From: JBGNFV01 sp049645705 | Lineage (GTDB): Bacteria; Bacteroidota; Bacteroidia; Cytophagales; Cyclobacteriaceae | Assembly (NCBI GenBank): GCA_049645705.1 | Contig: JBARUK010000057.1 | Location: 1-64,000 of the forward strand | Length of the DNA stretch: 64,000 bases | Direction of reading: 5' to 3' | Shown: piece by piece, positions 35,777 to 43,363 of the stretch | Layout: each line of letters begins with the position of its first letter | Numbering within the stretch: the stretch's first letter is position 1 | Program-made: the position numbers and the translations under genes | The notes under the pieces: generated by a model | What the model was told of the DNA's origin: nothing | The model's database searches: none | Seen by the model: the letters and a program-made list of their open reading frames with translations, nothing else

Positions 35777-36104
35777 CGATCTGACAAGTGGGGCCTTCTG
35801 GCTTGGATGGGTATAGCTTCCGTACCGCCAGACCCCGGAGGCCCCGGATCACATCCGGGGACAAGTGCATCCCTGGTCTTTCCCTTTTAGTTTTCTACCA
35901 CATTCAACTTGATGAGCTAGTTCGTCAGTATAGCACAAGGCAGTATAATGTATTCCTGCCGGTTGGCAGATTAATGATTTGGGGACAGAACTGTTGCAGT
36001 AGCAATTCCTTTCGGTAGATCCTTTTTGCTGGATGCCAGACCACCGGACCACATCCATCGAAGGTGAAATCTTACTGACCTGACTCTCTCGCCCTCCCCC
36101 ATAA

Positions 36105-36140
36105 ACAAAACCGCCCATTTGCAGAAGCAAACAGGCGGTA
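36105..36140 (-). terminator. Terminator of the serine hydrolase gene
   Basis: On the minus strand ACCGCC and GGCGGT pair around an 18-base loop and are followed by TTTTG. It lies 28 bases after the stop codon. Confidence 0.6.
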
Positions 36141-36167
36141 TAGGGTTTTAGTGGATGGATTGGGGGC

Positions 36168-37814
36168 TTATTCGATCTTTTTGCCCGGGACTTCCTGACC
36201 ATTTTGATAGAGTATAAGGCTGACAACTTCGCCGTCCTCTTCAATAAACTCTATCTCTGCATTGACTACTTTCGCAAAGAACCGGTTGTCGGACTTGGGA
36301 AAAACCTCCACTGCCGGTTGGCCGGTGCCCTGTATCTTCATCGATTCATCTTCCATAAAAACGGTAAGGGCAAAGTTGGGCGCCAGTTCATACGTCCCCG
36401 TGTAGCGCTCCATGGCTCCCTTCTTTATCTCCACTACTTCCGGTTCCGCTGGTGCAGGGTCATCTGTCCGGTAAGAGCGGCTATGCATGCCGGTACGCGG
36501 CCGGAATACCAGTTCGGTCACCTCTCCTTTCTTATTCCTGACAAATACGAAGCGGCCATCGCTGTCTCCCGGACTGTAAAATTCATCTTTACCTACCGGC
36601 ACCAATACAAATTCGGGTTGGCGGGTCCGCTGGCTCACCAGCGTATCATTCCGTAAAGTCACCACACGAAAGGCCTCATCTGTGATGCGGTAGTTACCCG
36701 TATAGTCTTTGAGCTTCCGGCCTTTTACCTTATACGGCTCCGGACTGTCTTTGCCCAGTACCATATCCGTTAGCTGTACAGCCAGTGAGGGAGGCGAACT
36801 CCACTCGCGGTTCTGAAGTATGACTACGAGCAGGTCTTCATCCGGCACCCTGGATATAATGGTACGGAAACCGTTGATGCCACCGCCGTGTTCGATGACC
36901 CTCTTTCCGCCCGATTCGCCAAGCAGCCAGCCATAACCGTAGCCCGTATCGGTACCATCGCTCAGCTTTGCCGGAGTCCATGACTCTTCCAGCGCTGCCC
37001 TGGGTAGTAGCGACTCGCCTTTCAGGGCCTCGTTCCAGGTGGTCAGGTCATCTACATTACTTAGCAGCGACCCGGCGGCGTGTGGCAGGTTCATACTTAG
37101 GTAGCCCGCTACCTGTATCTCTTCACCGGAGCGTTTGTAGCCTTCTACCCGGCCGGGAATGATATCCGACACGTTTCCGTAGTAGCTGTTTTCCATTCCG
37201 AGGGGGGCAAATATCTCTTCTTCAATATATTCCTCGTAAGTTTTACCACTGGCCGCTTCTATGATGGCCCCCAGCAGAATGTAGCCACTGTTATTATAGC
37301 TCCACTCTGTGCCGGGCTCAAACTCCAGCGGCAGGTCCTTAAACTTTGCGATGAGTCCGTCCAGGTTCAAATCTTCACGTATGTACGTACTGAAGTCAGG
37401 CATGCCCGTGTAGCTGGGTATACCGGATGTATGGTTCAGCAGGTGGCGTACAGTTACTTTGCCTCCTGTTTCGGCCGGGTAGTCAGTAAGGTAGGTAGTC
37501 AGCGGCTCATCCAGCTTTACCTTGCCCTCCTCTCTGAGCATGAGTATGGCCGCAGCGGTAAACTGCTTGGTGATGGAGCCGAGGCGGAAAACATTTTCGG
37601 GCTTAAGGGGCACTCCCAGTTCCATATCGGCCATTCCGTAGGCCTTTCTTAGAAGTACCTGGTCACCTTTTTTGACCAGTACGGTGGCGCCAGGTTCGTC
37701 GGCATGATAGTTAGCACTCATCAGGCTATCCATCCTGGCGGTCAGGTTGCTGTCCTGGGCCCTTATGCCCGGGCTAAAGCATATCAGAAGAGAGAATAAT
37801 AGTATTTTTTTCAT
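36168..37814 (-). CDS. Serine hydrolase, class C beta-lactamase/PBP4* family
   Basis: The exported 548-residue protein has a signal peptide ending GIRA-Q. The penicillin-binding-like fold shows the nucleophile motif SITKQF (SxxK, about residue 78), YNN (YxN, in WSYNNSGYILLGAI, about 168) and HGGGINGF (about 310). The C-terminal part after residue 350 is a beta-rich extension with two repeated lipocalin-like stretches (LKDYTGNYRIT, MERYTGTYEL). Such proteins are usually D-aminopeptidase or esterase-like, not necessarily antibiotic resistance enzymes. Confidence 0.9.
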   Translation of the reverse strand: MKKILLFSLLICFSPGIRAQDSNLTARMDSLMSANYHADEPGATVLVKKGDQVLLRKAYGMADMELGVPLKPENVFRLGSITKQFTAAAILMLREEGKVKLDEPLTTYLTDYPAETGGKVTVRHLLNHTSGIPSYTGMPDFSTYIREDLNLDGLIAKFKDLPLEFEPGTEWSYNNSGYILLGAIIEAASGKTYEEYIEEEIFAPLGMENSYYGNVSDIIPGRVEGYKRSGEEIQVAGYLSMNLPHAAGSLLSNVDDLTTWNEALKGESLLPRAALEESWTPAKLSDGTDTGYGYGWLLGESGGKRVIEHGGGINGFRTIISRVPDEDLLVVILQNREWSSPPSLAVQLTDMVLGKDSPEPYKVKGRKLKDYTGNYRITDEAFRVVTLRNDTLVSQRTRQPEFVLVPVGKDEFYSPGDSDGRFVFVRNKKGEVTELVFRPRTGMHSRSYRTDDPAPAEPEVVEIKKGAMERYTGTYELAPNFALTVFMEDESMKIQGTGQPAVEVFPKSDNRFFAKVVNAEIEFIEEDGEVVSLILYQNGQEVPGKKIE

Positions 37815-37952
37815 GGTTCGGTTGGTTTATTGCTTAGATGCGGCTCGGCTGCTGTTGGTTTCACCTCATCTACAATTAAATGAAAAGCACGGAGAAGACG
37901 GGGAAGGGCGGTGCCAGGTTGCAGGTTTATTCAGAACCTGTAGATTTACAGA

Positions 37953-38369
37953 ATGAACAACTACTGGCTGGTAAAATCAGAACCTGAGGAATACGGCTTC
38001 GCCCACTTACAAAAAGACGGTACCGGCAGGTGGGACGGTGTACGTAACTACCAGGCGCGTAACTTTATGAATGAAATGTCGCCGGGAGACAATGTGCTCT
38101 TTTACCACAGCGGCAAGAACCGTGAAGTAGTAGGCCTGGCAGAGGTAGTAAAAGCTTCCTACCCGGACCCGACTGCCCCTCCTGATAAGGACTGGGTTGC
38201 CGTAGACCTGAAAGCTATCGCCCCCCTGGAAAGCCCCGTGTGTCTCTCTGACCTGAAGAGCGATATGTTTTTCAGCGAATTTTTACTGGTGAAGCAGCCC
38301 AGGCTGTCCGTTATGCCTGTTCCACCGGATATTTTTAAGAAAATACTGAAATTGGGCGGTCGCAATTAA
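37953..38369 (+). CDS. EVE-domain protein
   Basis: The 138-residue protein consists of a single EVE (PUA-like) domain with the typical start NYWLVKSEPEEYGF, WDGVRNYQARNFM and GDNVLFYHSGK. EVE domains bind modified bases in RNA or DNA; the related human protein is THYN1. It is a short cytoplasmic protein, monocistronic, about 90 bases upstream of the next gene in the same direction. Confidence 0.92.
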   Translation: MNNYWLVKSEPEEYGFAHLQKDGTGRWDGVRNYQARNFMNEMSPGDNVLFYHSGKNREVVGLAEVVKASYPDPTAPPDKDWVAVDLKAIAPLESPVCLSDLKSDMFFSEFLLVKQPRLSVMPVPPDIFKKILKLGGRN

Positions 38370-38458
38370 TGGAAACACCTCCATTTGCGTGTCCCACTTG
38401 TATATAACTGTAAAAGCTGTATATTTTTTATCAGAAAAAAAGACCGTCAAACCCCGGT

Positions 38459-40012
38459 ATGCAACAGAGACCCATCTTTTTACTTCTGTTCTTTTGTGCA
38501 GTAATGCTTTCAGCTTACGAAGCGGTATGCCAGGTGCAGCAACCGAAGCGCTTCGAGATAGAGCTGGAAAAGCGGGACGAGCCGTTTGAAATGATCAATG
38601 CAGGCGAGAGTGGCATATTCCTGTACAGGCCTACCGTAGAACGTGCCAAAGGTGGTTACTTCTGGGATTTTCGTATGCTGGATAAGAACCTCAAGCAGCT
38701 TTGGGAAAAGAAGTACCAGGTGATGGATCAGGACCAGCTTATCGGCTACCATGCCGGGCAGGACAGGATACACATACTGTCCCGCGACGGGTATGGCTCC
38801 AGGGATGACCTGGTGATCAACAGCTTTTCTGTCCTTACCGGCGATACCACCACTCACCGTTTTATAAACCAGGTAGGCATGCAAATATCTCACTTCGAGG
38901 TATTTCATGGCAAAATGTTCCTGGGTGGCGAGATCAACTTCAGGCCGGTGGTCATGGTGTATGACTTCGATACCGGACGGGGGGTGCCCCTCCAGGGTTT
39001 GTATACAGACCGCTCTGAACTGATACAGGTGCAGCCTGACTATGAGAACGACCGGATGGTCGTGATCATGCAGGTAAGGGAAAAGGATAAGACCTATACA
39101 CTCAATTGTAAATTTTACGACCCGGAAGGTAACCTGCTATCTGATACCCAACTGAAGAACCGTGGCCGAAACAGCCTGCTGGACGGCATGGCCGGATTCC
39201 TGAAAAACGGGGAGACCCTGGTGATGGGCACCTACGGCACCCGCAGGTCTGATTACTCACGCGGCCTGTATCTGGGCAGGCTGGATGGCCAGGAGCAGCT
39301 TTCGCTGGATTACTTTAACTACGGTGAGCTCAACAACTTTTTCGACTACATGAAAGAGCGCCGACAGGAGCGGGTAAAGAAAAGAATACGCCGACGGAAA
39401 GTGAAGGGCAAGAAGCTTCGGTTTAACTACCGGGTCAAACTCAATGACATCATCGAGACAGAAGACCAATTCATCCTGCTGGGTGAGGCTTTTTATGTGC
39501 GATACAGCTCTCAGCCTTCGCCAAGGAACCTGAATAATGCCTCGACACTGAACAACCCTGCCATGTGGCGTAATAATGCGTATGGCAACATGATGTCCTT
39601 CTCCGGCTTTCAGTACACCCACGCGGTCATCATGGGCTTCGACAAGTCGGGTAATAAGCTCTGGGACAACAGCTTTGAGATCAACGACGTGGAGTCGCTC
39701 AACCTGGAGCAATTAGTAAATGCCTCTGTAGAGAGTAATGATAAGGTCGTGCTGCTCTACCTGTATGAAAATGTGATCCGCTCCAAGATCATCCAGGGGA
39801 ACGAGGTGGTAGAAGGTAAGTCCTTTAATGACCTCCGGCTCAAGTTTGAAGATGACATAGCCCAGAAAACCGACAGTGAGCTAACCGGCCTGGACCACTG
39901 GTTCGGGCAGAACTTCTACGCTCACGGGGTACAGAAGATCAAAAATATGCGCGATGAGGGGGTAAAGCTGAACCGCGAGGTATTCTTTATTAACAAGATC
40001 AGGTATGAGTAA
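38459..40012 (+). CDS. Large secreted protein of unknown function
   Basis: The 517-residue protein has a signal peptide (LLLFFCAVMLSAYEAVCQ). The mature part shows repeated strand-rich blocks (FYDPEGNLLSDTQL, FLKNGETLVMGTYG, YTHAVIMGFDKSGNKLWDNS) with propeller character, so a periplasmic or surface beta-propeller is likely. No family is recognised. A basic stretch RRQERVKKRIRRRKVKGKK is at about 303-321. The last 81 bases including the stop codon are repeated exactly at 40836-40916. Confidence 0.85.
   Translation: MQQRPIFLLLFFCAVMLSAYEAVCQVQQPKRFEIELEKRDEPFEMINAGESGIFLYRPTVERAKGGYFWDFRMLDKNLKQLWEKKYQVMDQDQLIGYHAGQDRIHILSRDGYGSRDDLVINSFSVLTGDTTTHRFINQVGMQISHFEVFHGKMFLGGEINFRPVVMVYDFDTGRGVPLQGLYTDRSELIQVQPDYENDRMVVIMQVREKDKTYTLNCKFYDPEGNLLSDTQLKNRGRNSLLDGMAGFLKNGETLVMGTYGTRRSDYSRGLYLGRLDGQEQLSLDYFNYGELNNFFDYMKERRQERVKKRIRRRKVKGKKLRFNYRVKLNDIIETEDQFILLGEAFYVRYSSQPSPRNLNNASTLNNPAMWRNNAYGNMMSFSGFQYTHAVIMGFDKSGNKLWDNSFEINDVESLNLEQLVNASVESNDKVVLLYLYENVIRSKIIQGNEVVEGKSFNDLRLKFEDDIAQKTDSELTGLDHWFGQNFYAHGVQKIKNMRDEGVKLNREVFFINKIRYE
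39932..40012 (+). repeat. 81-bp perfect direct repeat, left copy
   Basis: It is the 3' end of the preceding gene, including the stop codon. Every base is identical to 40836-40916; identity stops at the stop codon on one side and just before CAGAAG on the other. Confidence 0.97.
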
Positions 40013-40113
40013 GCTACAGTGTATTAAGAAAGGCTACATATGCTAAAACCTGCCGAAGCAGGTTTTAGTCAATAATAGATATTCGCTAATTAAGAATTGT
40101 AGATCGTATTATG

Positions 40114-40728
40114 TTATAGTTCTTCGCTGAATCCATCCTCATCGTATATCACTCTACCCTCTCCATCTTCTATCCATACGCCATCAGGATTGCCATAATT
40201 ATCGATCATGAAGTTCGCTACATGGAGATTTTCTATTCCCTGGTCTGTCATTTCTCCTGAAATGACCTGGGTAAACTTAGCTGAGGAACCTCTGCTATGT
40301 TGAGAGTTTACTTCTACAAAAACAGAAAACTGAGTACTTGTACCCACGATAAAACTCCCTATCCCATTACCGCTTTCGGGGCCATTTACATAATCCACCT
40401 TTACTGTTAGTTTATTATTATTCTGGTTTGAGAATGTAACAGTGTAAGGGGCAAAATTCTGTCCAACAACATCATTGGACCTGTTACTATTTAAGAGCAC
40501 AAATGGGTTAGCATAATAAGTACCTTCCACATTAGGCGGACTTTCGCCACCGTTTATCGGCATACCAAGAGCTTCCATTTCATCAAGAATGTACTGGGGT
40601 ACCAGATCAGTGATTTCCCTGGTCAGACCATTTGCATCCACCTGGGGAGATATTTCTTCGTCATCACCACAGGCTGAAAAGAAAAGAAGAAGAAAGGATC
40701 CTAAAAACAAGGCTAGTGTGTTTTTCAT
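40114..40728 (-). CDS. Lipoprotein of unknown function, in the segment between the 81-bp repeats
   Basis: The 204-residue protein has a lipoprotein signal (LLLFFSACGDDEE, Cys at about 18). The mature part is Asn/Gly/Asp rich with beta character (PYTVTFSNQNNNKLTVKVDY). I chose ATG 40728 because it directly begins the signal; an upstream ATG at 40740 is also possible. It lies opposite to its neighbours, is visibly more AT-rich than they are, and sits exactly between two copies of a neighbour's 3' end, which suggests acquisition by insertion. No family is recognised. Confidence 0.78.
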   Translation of the reverse strand: MKNTLALFLGSFLLLFFSACGDDEEISPQVDANGLTREITDLVPQYILDEMEALGMPINGGESPPNVEGTYYANPFVLLNSNRSNDVVGQNFAPYTVTFSNQNNNKLTVKVDYVNGPESGNGIGSFIVGTSTQFSVFVEVNSQHSRGSSAKFTQVISGEMTDQGIENLHVANFMIDNYGNPDGVWIEDGEGRVIYDEDGFSEEL

Positions 40729-40835
40729 ATTGTATTGCATATTGGGCGGTTTGTATTATTCCATTGGTGTCATCTATCTTATATTTTAACTTAAAAAAAA
40801 TTTATCAAAAAAGCAGAGGATCATACCAGTAAATG

Positions 40836-40916
40836 CAGAAGATCAAAAATATGCGCGATGAGGGGGTAAAGCTGAACCGCGAGGTATTCTTTATTAACAA
40901 GATCAGGTATGAGTAA
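40836..40916 (+). repeat. 81-bp perfect direct repeat, right copy
   Basis: This is an exact copy of 39932-40012, the end of the 517-residue protein gene with its TAA. The strong terminator that would naturally follow that gene lies directly after this copy, not after the left copy. Confidence 0.97.
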
Positions 40917-40925
40917 TCGTCAGGT

Positions 40926-40966
40926 AATAAAAAAGAGGCTGTCTCAAAAGGCAGCCTCTTTTTTAT
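40926..40966 (+). terminator. Strong terminator after the right 81-bp copy
   Basis: AAAAAAGAGGCTG and CAGCCTCTTTTTT pair around TCTCAAAAGG. This is probably the original terminator of the 517-residue protein gene. Confidence 0.8.
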
Positions 40967-41020
40967 TCTTTGTTCAAGTCCTCAGCAGGGGGCGTATTTG
41001 TTTTAACAGTTGGCCACAAA

Positions 41021-41047
41021 AAAATCCGCCGAAGCGGATCTTTTATC
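41021..41047 (-). terminator. Terminator after precursor a
   Basis: On the minus strand AAAAGATCCGCT-TCG-GCGGAT is followed by a run of seven T. It ends the peptide array on its downstream side. Confidence 0.8.
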
Positions 41048-41100
41048 ATATCATTCTATAGGGATGATCATAAAAGGCAGACAGATAAATACCTCAAGAT

Positions 41101-41289
41101 CTATGCTTCGCAGATATATATACTCTCACAACCTGCATAGTCAGAATTGCAGGGGCGGTAGCAACTACGAAGTGCTTCCGTAGGAGGGCAGGCAATCTGG
41201 TGCTCAGTAGGGCCTCCGCCTTTAAAAGACTTTTTGTTTTCTGTCGTGAAGCTTACTACTTCAAGCTTTTCAATGCTTAACTTTTTCAT
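41101..41289 (-). CDS. RiPP-like precursor peptide a
   Basis: The 62-residue peptide has leader MKKLSIEKLEVVSFTT and a Gly-Gly-Gly at 24-26. The core carries PTEHQIACPPTEALRSC and Cys at 34, 43, 47, 54 and 60. It shares Cys spacing 9-4-7 with precursor b. The leader resembles Bacteroidota GG natural-product (class I lanthipeptide-type) leaders. It has its own terminator and is separated from b by another one. The mature modification is unknown. Confidence 0.82.
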   Translation of the reverse strand: MKKLSIEKLEVVSFTTENKKSFKGGGPTEHQIACPPTEALRSCYRPCNSDYAGCESIYICEA

Positions 41290-41312
41290 AGTCGTTTTAT
41301 TTTTATGGTCTT

Positions 41313-41340
41313 AAAAAAAAGCCCGGCTTTCGCCGGGCTG
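41313..41340 (-). terminator. Terminator after precursor b
   Basis: On the minus strand AGCCCGGCG-AAA-GCCGGGCT is followed by eight T. It isolates precursor a from the rest of the array. Confidence 0.85.
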
Positions 41341-41348
41341 AATAGTTA

Positions 41349-41576
41349 CTACATTACGCAAACCTTAATGCTTTCGTCCCCATTACAGGTCCTCTCCATA
41401 GTACCCTCACCACAGCCGGGCTCAAAGGTACCACAGGGGTTCAGGCAGGTACGCAGTGCTTCAGTATAAGGGCAGTAGTTCACGAACTCTGTCTCGCAGG
41501 CTCCGCCTTTTACACTTTTCTTTTTCTCAGTTGTGAAGCTGGAAACTTTCAAGTCGCTTAAATTCAACTTTTTCAT
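41349..41576 (-). CDS. RiPP-like precursor peptide b
   Basis: The 75-residue peptide is the longest of the set, with leader MKKLNLSDLKVSSFTT and Gly-Gly at 24-25. The core has CETEFVNYCPYTEALRTC and seven Cys (27, 35, 44, 48, 55, 64, 73). TEF replaces the TEH of its relatives. The C-terminal half resembles precursor a in spacing. A 214-base gap without a recognisable precursor lies upstream, which could hold a promoter. Confidence 0.82.
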   Translation of the reverse strand: MKKLNLSDLKVSSFTTEKKKSVKGGACETEFVNYCPYTEALRTCLNPCGTFEPGCGEGTMERTCNGDESIKVCVM

Positions 41577-41790
41577 TCTTCAAATATGGTTTTAGGTAAA
41601 TATTGCTCAACCAAAATAACCCGATCGGCTTGTATCCGGTTCCTTCGCATATTCAATTGAATCTTTCCGGATATACTTGGTTTACTTGGCATTTCCGATA
41701 AAACAGCAGATACCTGATGCCCTATTATAACTGCTGTAACTTCTATGCTATCCTGCAGATCTTAACAATTTCAGGGATAGCCTCTATCTA

Positions 41791-41967
41791 TTACCAGTTT
41801 ATACATAACCCCGTAGGAGCACAGAGAGGGTCTCTCAGCGCCTCGGTAAAGGAACAAGCCCCGGCATGCTCAGTTGGTCCACCGGCGGCTCCGCCCATAA
41901 AGCTTGAGAGCGTAGGGTCAGTTTTAAAACTGGTTACCTCCAGTTCGTTCAATTTAAGTTTTTTCAT
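41791..41967 (-). CDS. RiPP-like precursor peptide c
   Basis: The 58-residue peptide starts at ATG 41967, giving MKKLKLNELEVTSFKT; an earlier ATG adds seven residues that are not leader-like. Gly-Gly is at 25-26 and again at 29-30. The core is PTEHAGACSFTEALRDP with Cys at 38, 49 and 55. It begins 11 bases after precursor d ends, so the two are probably one transcript. Confidence 0.8.
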   Translation of the reverse strand: MKKLKLNELEVTSFKTDPTLSSFMGGAAGGPTEHAGACSFTEALRDPLCAPTGLCINW

Positions 41968-41978
41968 AATGGCTACTT

Positions 41979-42134
41979 CTACATACAATTATTTATACAG
42001 CTTCGTAAAGCCTCTGTTTCAGGGCACGCTATCCGGTGTTCGGTACCGCCGCCGACCGCACCTGCTTTCATCCTGCTTTTCTCACTTGTTGTGAAACTCT
42101 GGATGGTTAGTTCGTTCAGTTTAAGTTTATTCAT
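41979..42134 (-). CDS. RiPP-like precursor peptide d
   Basis: A 51-residue peptide too short for common gene-finder cut-offs. It reads MNKLKLNELTIQSFTT as leader, three Gly at 28-30 and then TEHRIACPETEALRSC, ending in INNCM. Cys are at 37, 46 and 50. Gaps of 11-12 bases separate it from c and e. Confidence 0.8.
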   Translation of the reverse strand: MNKLKLNELTIQSFTTSEKSRMKAGAVGGGTEHRIACPETEALRSCINNCM

Positions 42135-42146
42135 CTGTACTATTAG

Positions 42147-42314
42147 TTAATGTTGACAATTAGGGTCTACGAGCAGGCCGGTTTTTCCGCAGTCCGGATA
42201 ATCAGGCTCAGTCTCCCTGGGTTCCTTTAGGGCAAATCCGGCGCGTATGTCCTTGTATTCAGTCCTGAAACTTTGAATTTCAAGATCAGACAGTTTCAAT
42301 TTCTTGTGTTTCAT
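42147..42314 (-). CDS. RiPP-like precursor peptide e (divergent core)
   Basis: The 55-residue peptide has leader MKHKKLKLSDLEIQSFRT. Ala-Gly at 25-26 replaces Gly-Gly. The core lacks the TEH/TEALR motif and instead has KEPRETEPDYPDCGK with Cys at 42 and 53. It follows a hairpin terminator, so it may begin a second transcription unit e-d-c. Confidence 0.72.
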   Translation of the reverse strand: MKHKKLKLSDLEIQSFRTEYKDIRAGFALKEPRETEPDYPDCGKTGLLVDPNCQH

Positions 42315-42338
42315 CTGCTATGGTATTTGGTTAAAACT

Positions 42339-42365
42339 TAAAAAGCCTGCGAAAGCAGGCTTTTC
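42339..42365 (-). terminator. Hairpin terminator between precursors f and e
   Basis: AAAAGCCTGC-GAAA-GCAGGCTTTT is symmetric, with T runs on both strands, lying 9 bases after the stop of f. Confidence 0.75.
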
Positions 42366-42373
42366 TATTCTGA

Positions 42374-42544
42374 TCAGGCAACAACAGGTTCGTTGTTCTG
42401 ACAGTTAGTGTCACGCATTGCTTCCGTTTCAGGGCATGCTTCCTTATGTTCTGTTTTGCAGATTTCAGCACCACCTACTATCACTCTTTGTTCAGTAGTA
42501 GTAAAGCTATTTACTTTCAGGTCTTTAAGCGTCAGTTTTTTCAT
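42374..42544 (-). CDS. RiPP-like precursor peptide f
   Basis: The 56-residue peptide has leader MKKLTLKDLKVNSFTT and Gly-Gly at 24-25. The core is KTEHKEACPETEAMRDT with Cys at 29, 37 and 48. It is most similar to precursor j at the far end of the array (both GGAE..., ...TEA-RDT). Its start is only 2 bases from the stop of g. Confidence 0.8.
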   Translation of the reverse strand: MKKLTLKDLKVNSFTTTEQRVIVGGAEICKTEHKEACPETEAMRDTNCQNNEPVVA

Positions 42545-42546
42545 CA

Positions 42547-42696
42547 TTACTGCACTTCGGCGTTACAGAATTCGATCTGCATAGTCTCACAGGCAGGATC
42601 AGGCCATGTAGTACAGGCTTCTGCACCCCCACGAACCTCCTTCATATCGGTCACAAAACTTGTTACTTCGAGATCTTTAATGTTCAGTTTTTTCAT
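42547..42696 (-). CDS. RiPP-like precursor peptide g (divergent core)
   Basis: The 49-residue peptide has leader MKKLNIKDLEVTSFVT and Gly-Gly at 23-24. The core is Cys-poor, EACTTWPDPACETMQIEFC, with Cys at 28, 36 and 44 and no TEALR. It is tightly packed against f and so probably co-transcribed with it. Confidence 0.78.
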   Translation of the reverse strand: MKKLNIKDLEVTSFVTDMKEVRGGAEACTTWPDPACETMQIEFCNAEVQ

Positions 42697-42733
42697 AAAA
42701 CAAAGATTTAGTTATTAGATACAAAATATATGG

Positions 42734-42886
42734 TCAGACGGTATCGCAAGCACATGGCTCCATGGAGCAGCATGAGCCTGTATAAGAATCTTTTTCTGCT
42801 ACCTCAGCTTGTCTAAGTCCGCCTTTTACTTTCTCTACAAGCATAAAGCTGTTAACCTTAAGTGCTGTGATGTTTAGTTTTTTCAT
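42734..42886 (-). CDS. RiPP-like precursor peptide h (divergent core)
   Basis: The 50-residue peptide has leader MKKLNITALKVNSF and Gly-Gly at 22-23. The core ends in SCCSMEPCACDTV with four Cys (39, 40, 45, 47) and no TEALR motif. It is 37 bases upstream of g. Confidence 0.76.
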   Translation of the reverse strand: MKKLNITALKVNSFMLVEKVKGGLRQAEVAEKDSYTGSCCSMEPCACDTV

Positions 42887-43001
42887 AGATGTAAAATTTA
42901 TAATTGTTATTAGTTTCGTTTATACCTGTCAGGCAATTGTAAGATCATTATCATGATCAATCACTACTACTTTTTTAAGATGTGCGGGAAACCTACTATC
43001 A

Positions 43002-43136
43002 TTAGTGCCATGCAGATGGGCATACCGGTTCTATGGAACAACTGGTAGTAGAAGCCCCTCCGTTTACATTTGCCTTATCATAATCGCTTTCAATAACAAA
43101 GCTTTTTACTTCGAAGCTTTTGAGATCTAATTTCAT
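43002..43136 (-). CDS. RiPP-like precursor peptide i (divergent core)
   Basis: At 44 residues this is the shortest member. The leader is MKLDLKSFEVKSFV and Gly-Gly is at 26-27. The core is ASTTSCSIEPVCPSAWH with Cys at 33 and 39. It has the highest Ser/Thr share near Cys of the array and no TEALR motif. Gaps on both sides are 68 and 115 bases. Confidence 0.72.
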   Translation of the reverse strand: MKLDLKSFEVKSFVIESDYDKANVNGGASTTSCSIEPVCPSAWH

Positions 43137-43204
43137 AGGTCTGTATAAAGTTTATTGGGTATAGAAGGCTTAAGCACCTTCTGTATGTGATAAATAGATG
43201 ATGC

Positions 43205-43363
43205 CTACGCAGTCACATCATAATCAGTATCTCTGAGGGCTTCAGTATCGGGGCAATGTGTCTTATGCTCAGTCGGGCCCGCTTCAGCCCCACCCAATAC
43301 TACCCGCTTTTCGGAGGTGGTGAAAGATGAGATACTCAGATCAGATAAGTTAAGCTTTTTCAT
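43205..43363 (-). CDS. RiPP-like precursor peptide j
   Basis: The 52-residue peptide starts at ATG 43363 (MKKLNLSDLSISSFTT); an upstream extension of 21 codons is not leader-like. Gly-Gly is at 24-25. The core is GPTEHKTHCPDTEALRDT with a single Cys at 37, so no intramolecular disulfide or multiple lanthionine rings are possible. It is the promoter-proximal member of the array. Confidence 0.8.
   Translation of the reverse strand: MKKLNLSDLSISSFTTSEKRVVLGGAEAGPTEHKTHCPDTEALRDTDYDVTA

Larger units (their letters stand above)
34672..36167. other. Gene-poor 1.5-kb region with repeats
   Basis: No credible coding region is seen; the open frames present are short and repetitive. The region holds a structured repeat (34983-35120), four 16-bp tandem units (35129-35192) and two 14-bp tandem units (35749-35776). 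It also has an 8-bp perfect hairpin (CCCCGGAT/ATCCGGGG, 35842-35860) and the terminator of the serine hydrolase at its right end. It could be a decayed element. Confidence 0.6.

Noticed and set aside
35849..36244. 131-codon minus-strand frame next to the serine hydrolase
   Set aside because: It overlaps the serine hydrolase 3' end and its terminator and shows no recognisable protein features.
36168..37814. Antibiotic-resistance beta-lactamase
   Set aside because: The SxxK/YxN/HGG motifs are shared by esterases and D-aminopeptidases. The long C-terminal extension and the absence of a resistance context do not support a resistance call.
40043..40067. Hairpin CTAAAACCTGC/GCAGGTTTTAG as a strong terminator
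   Set aside because: The stem is good but no T run follows on either strand. It may be a weak terminator for the inserted lipoprotein gene, not certain enough to list.
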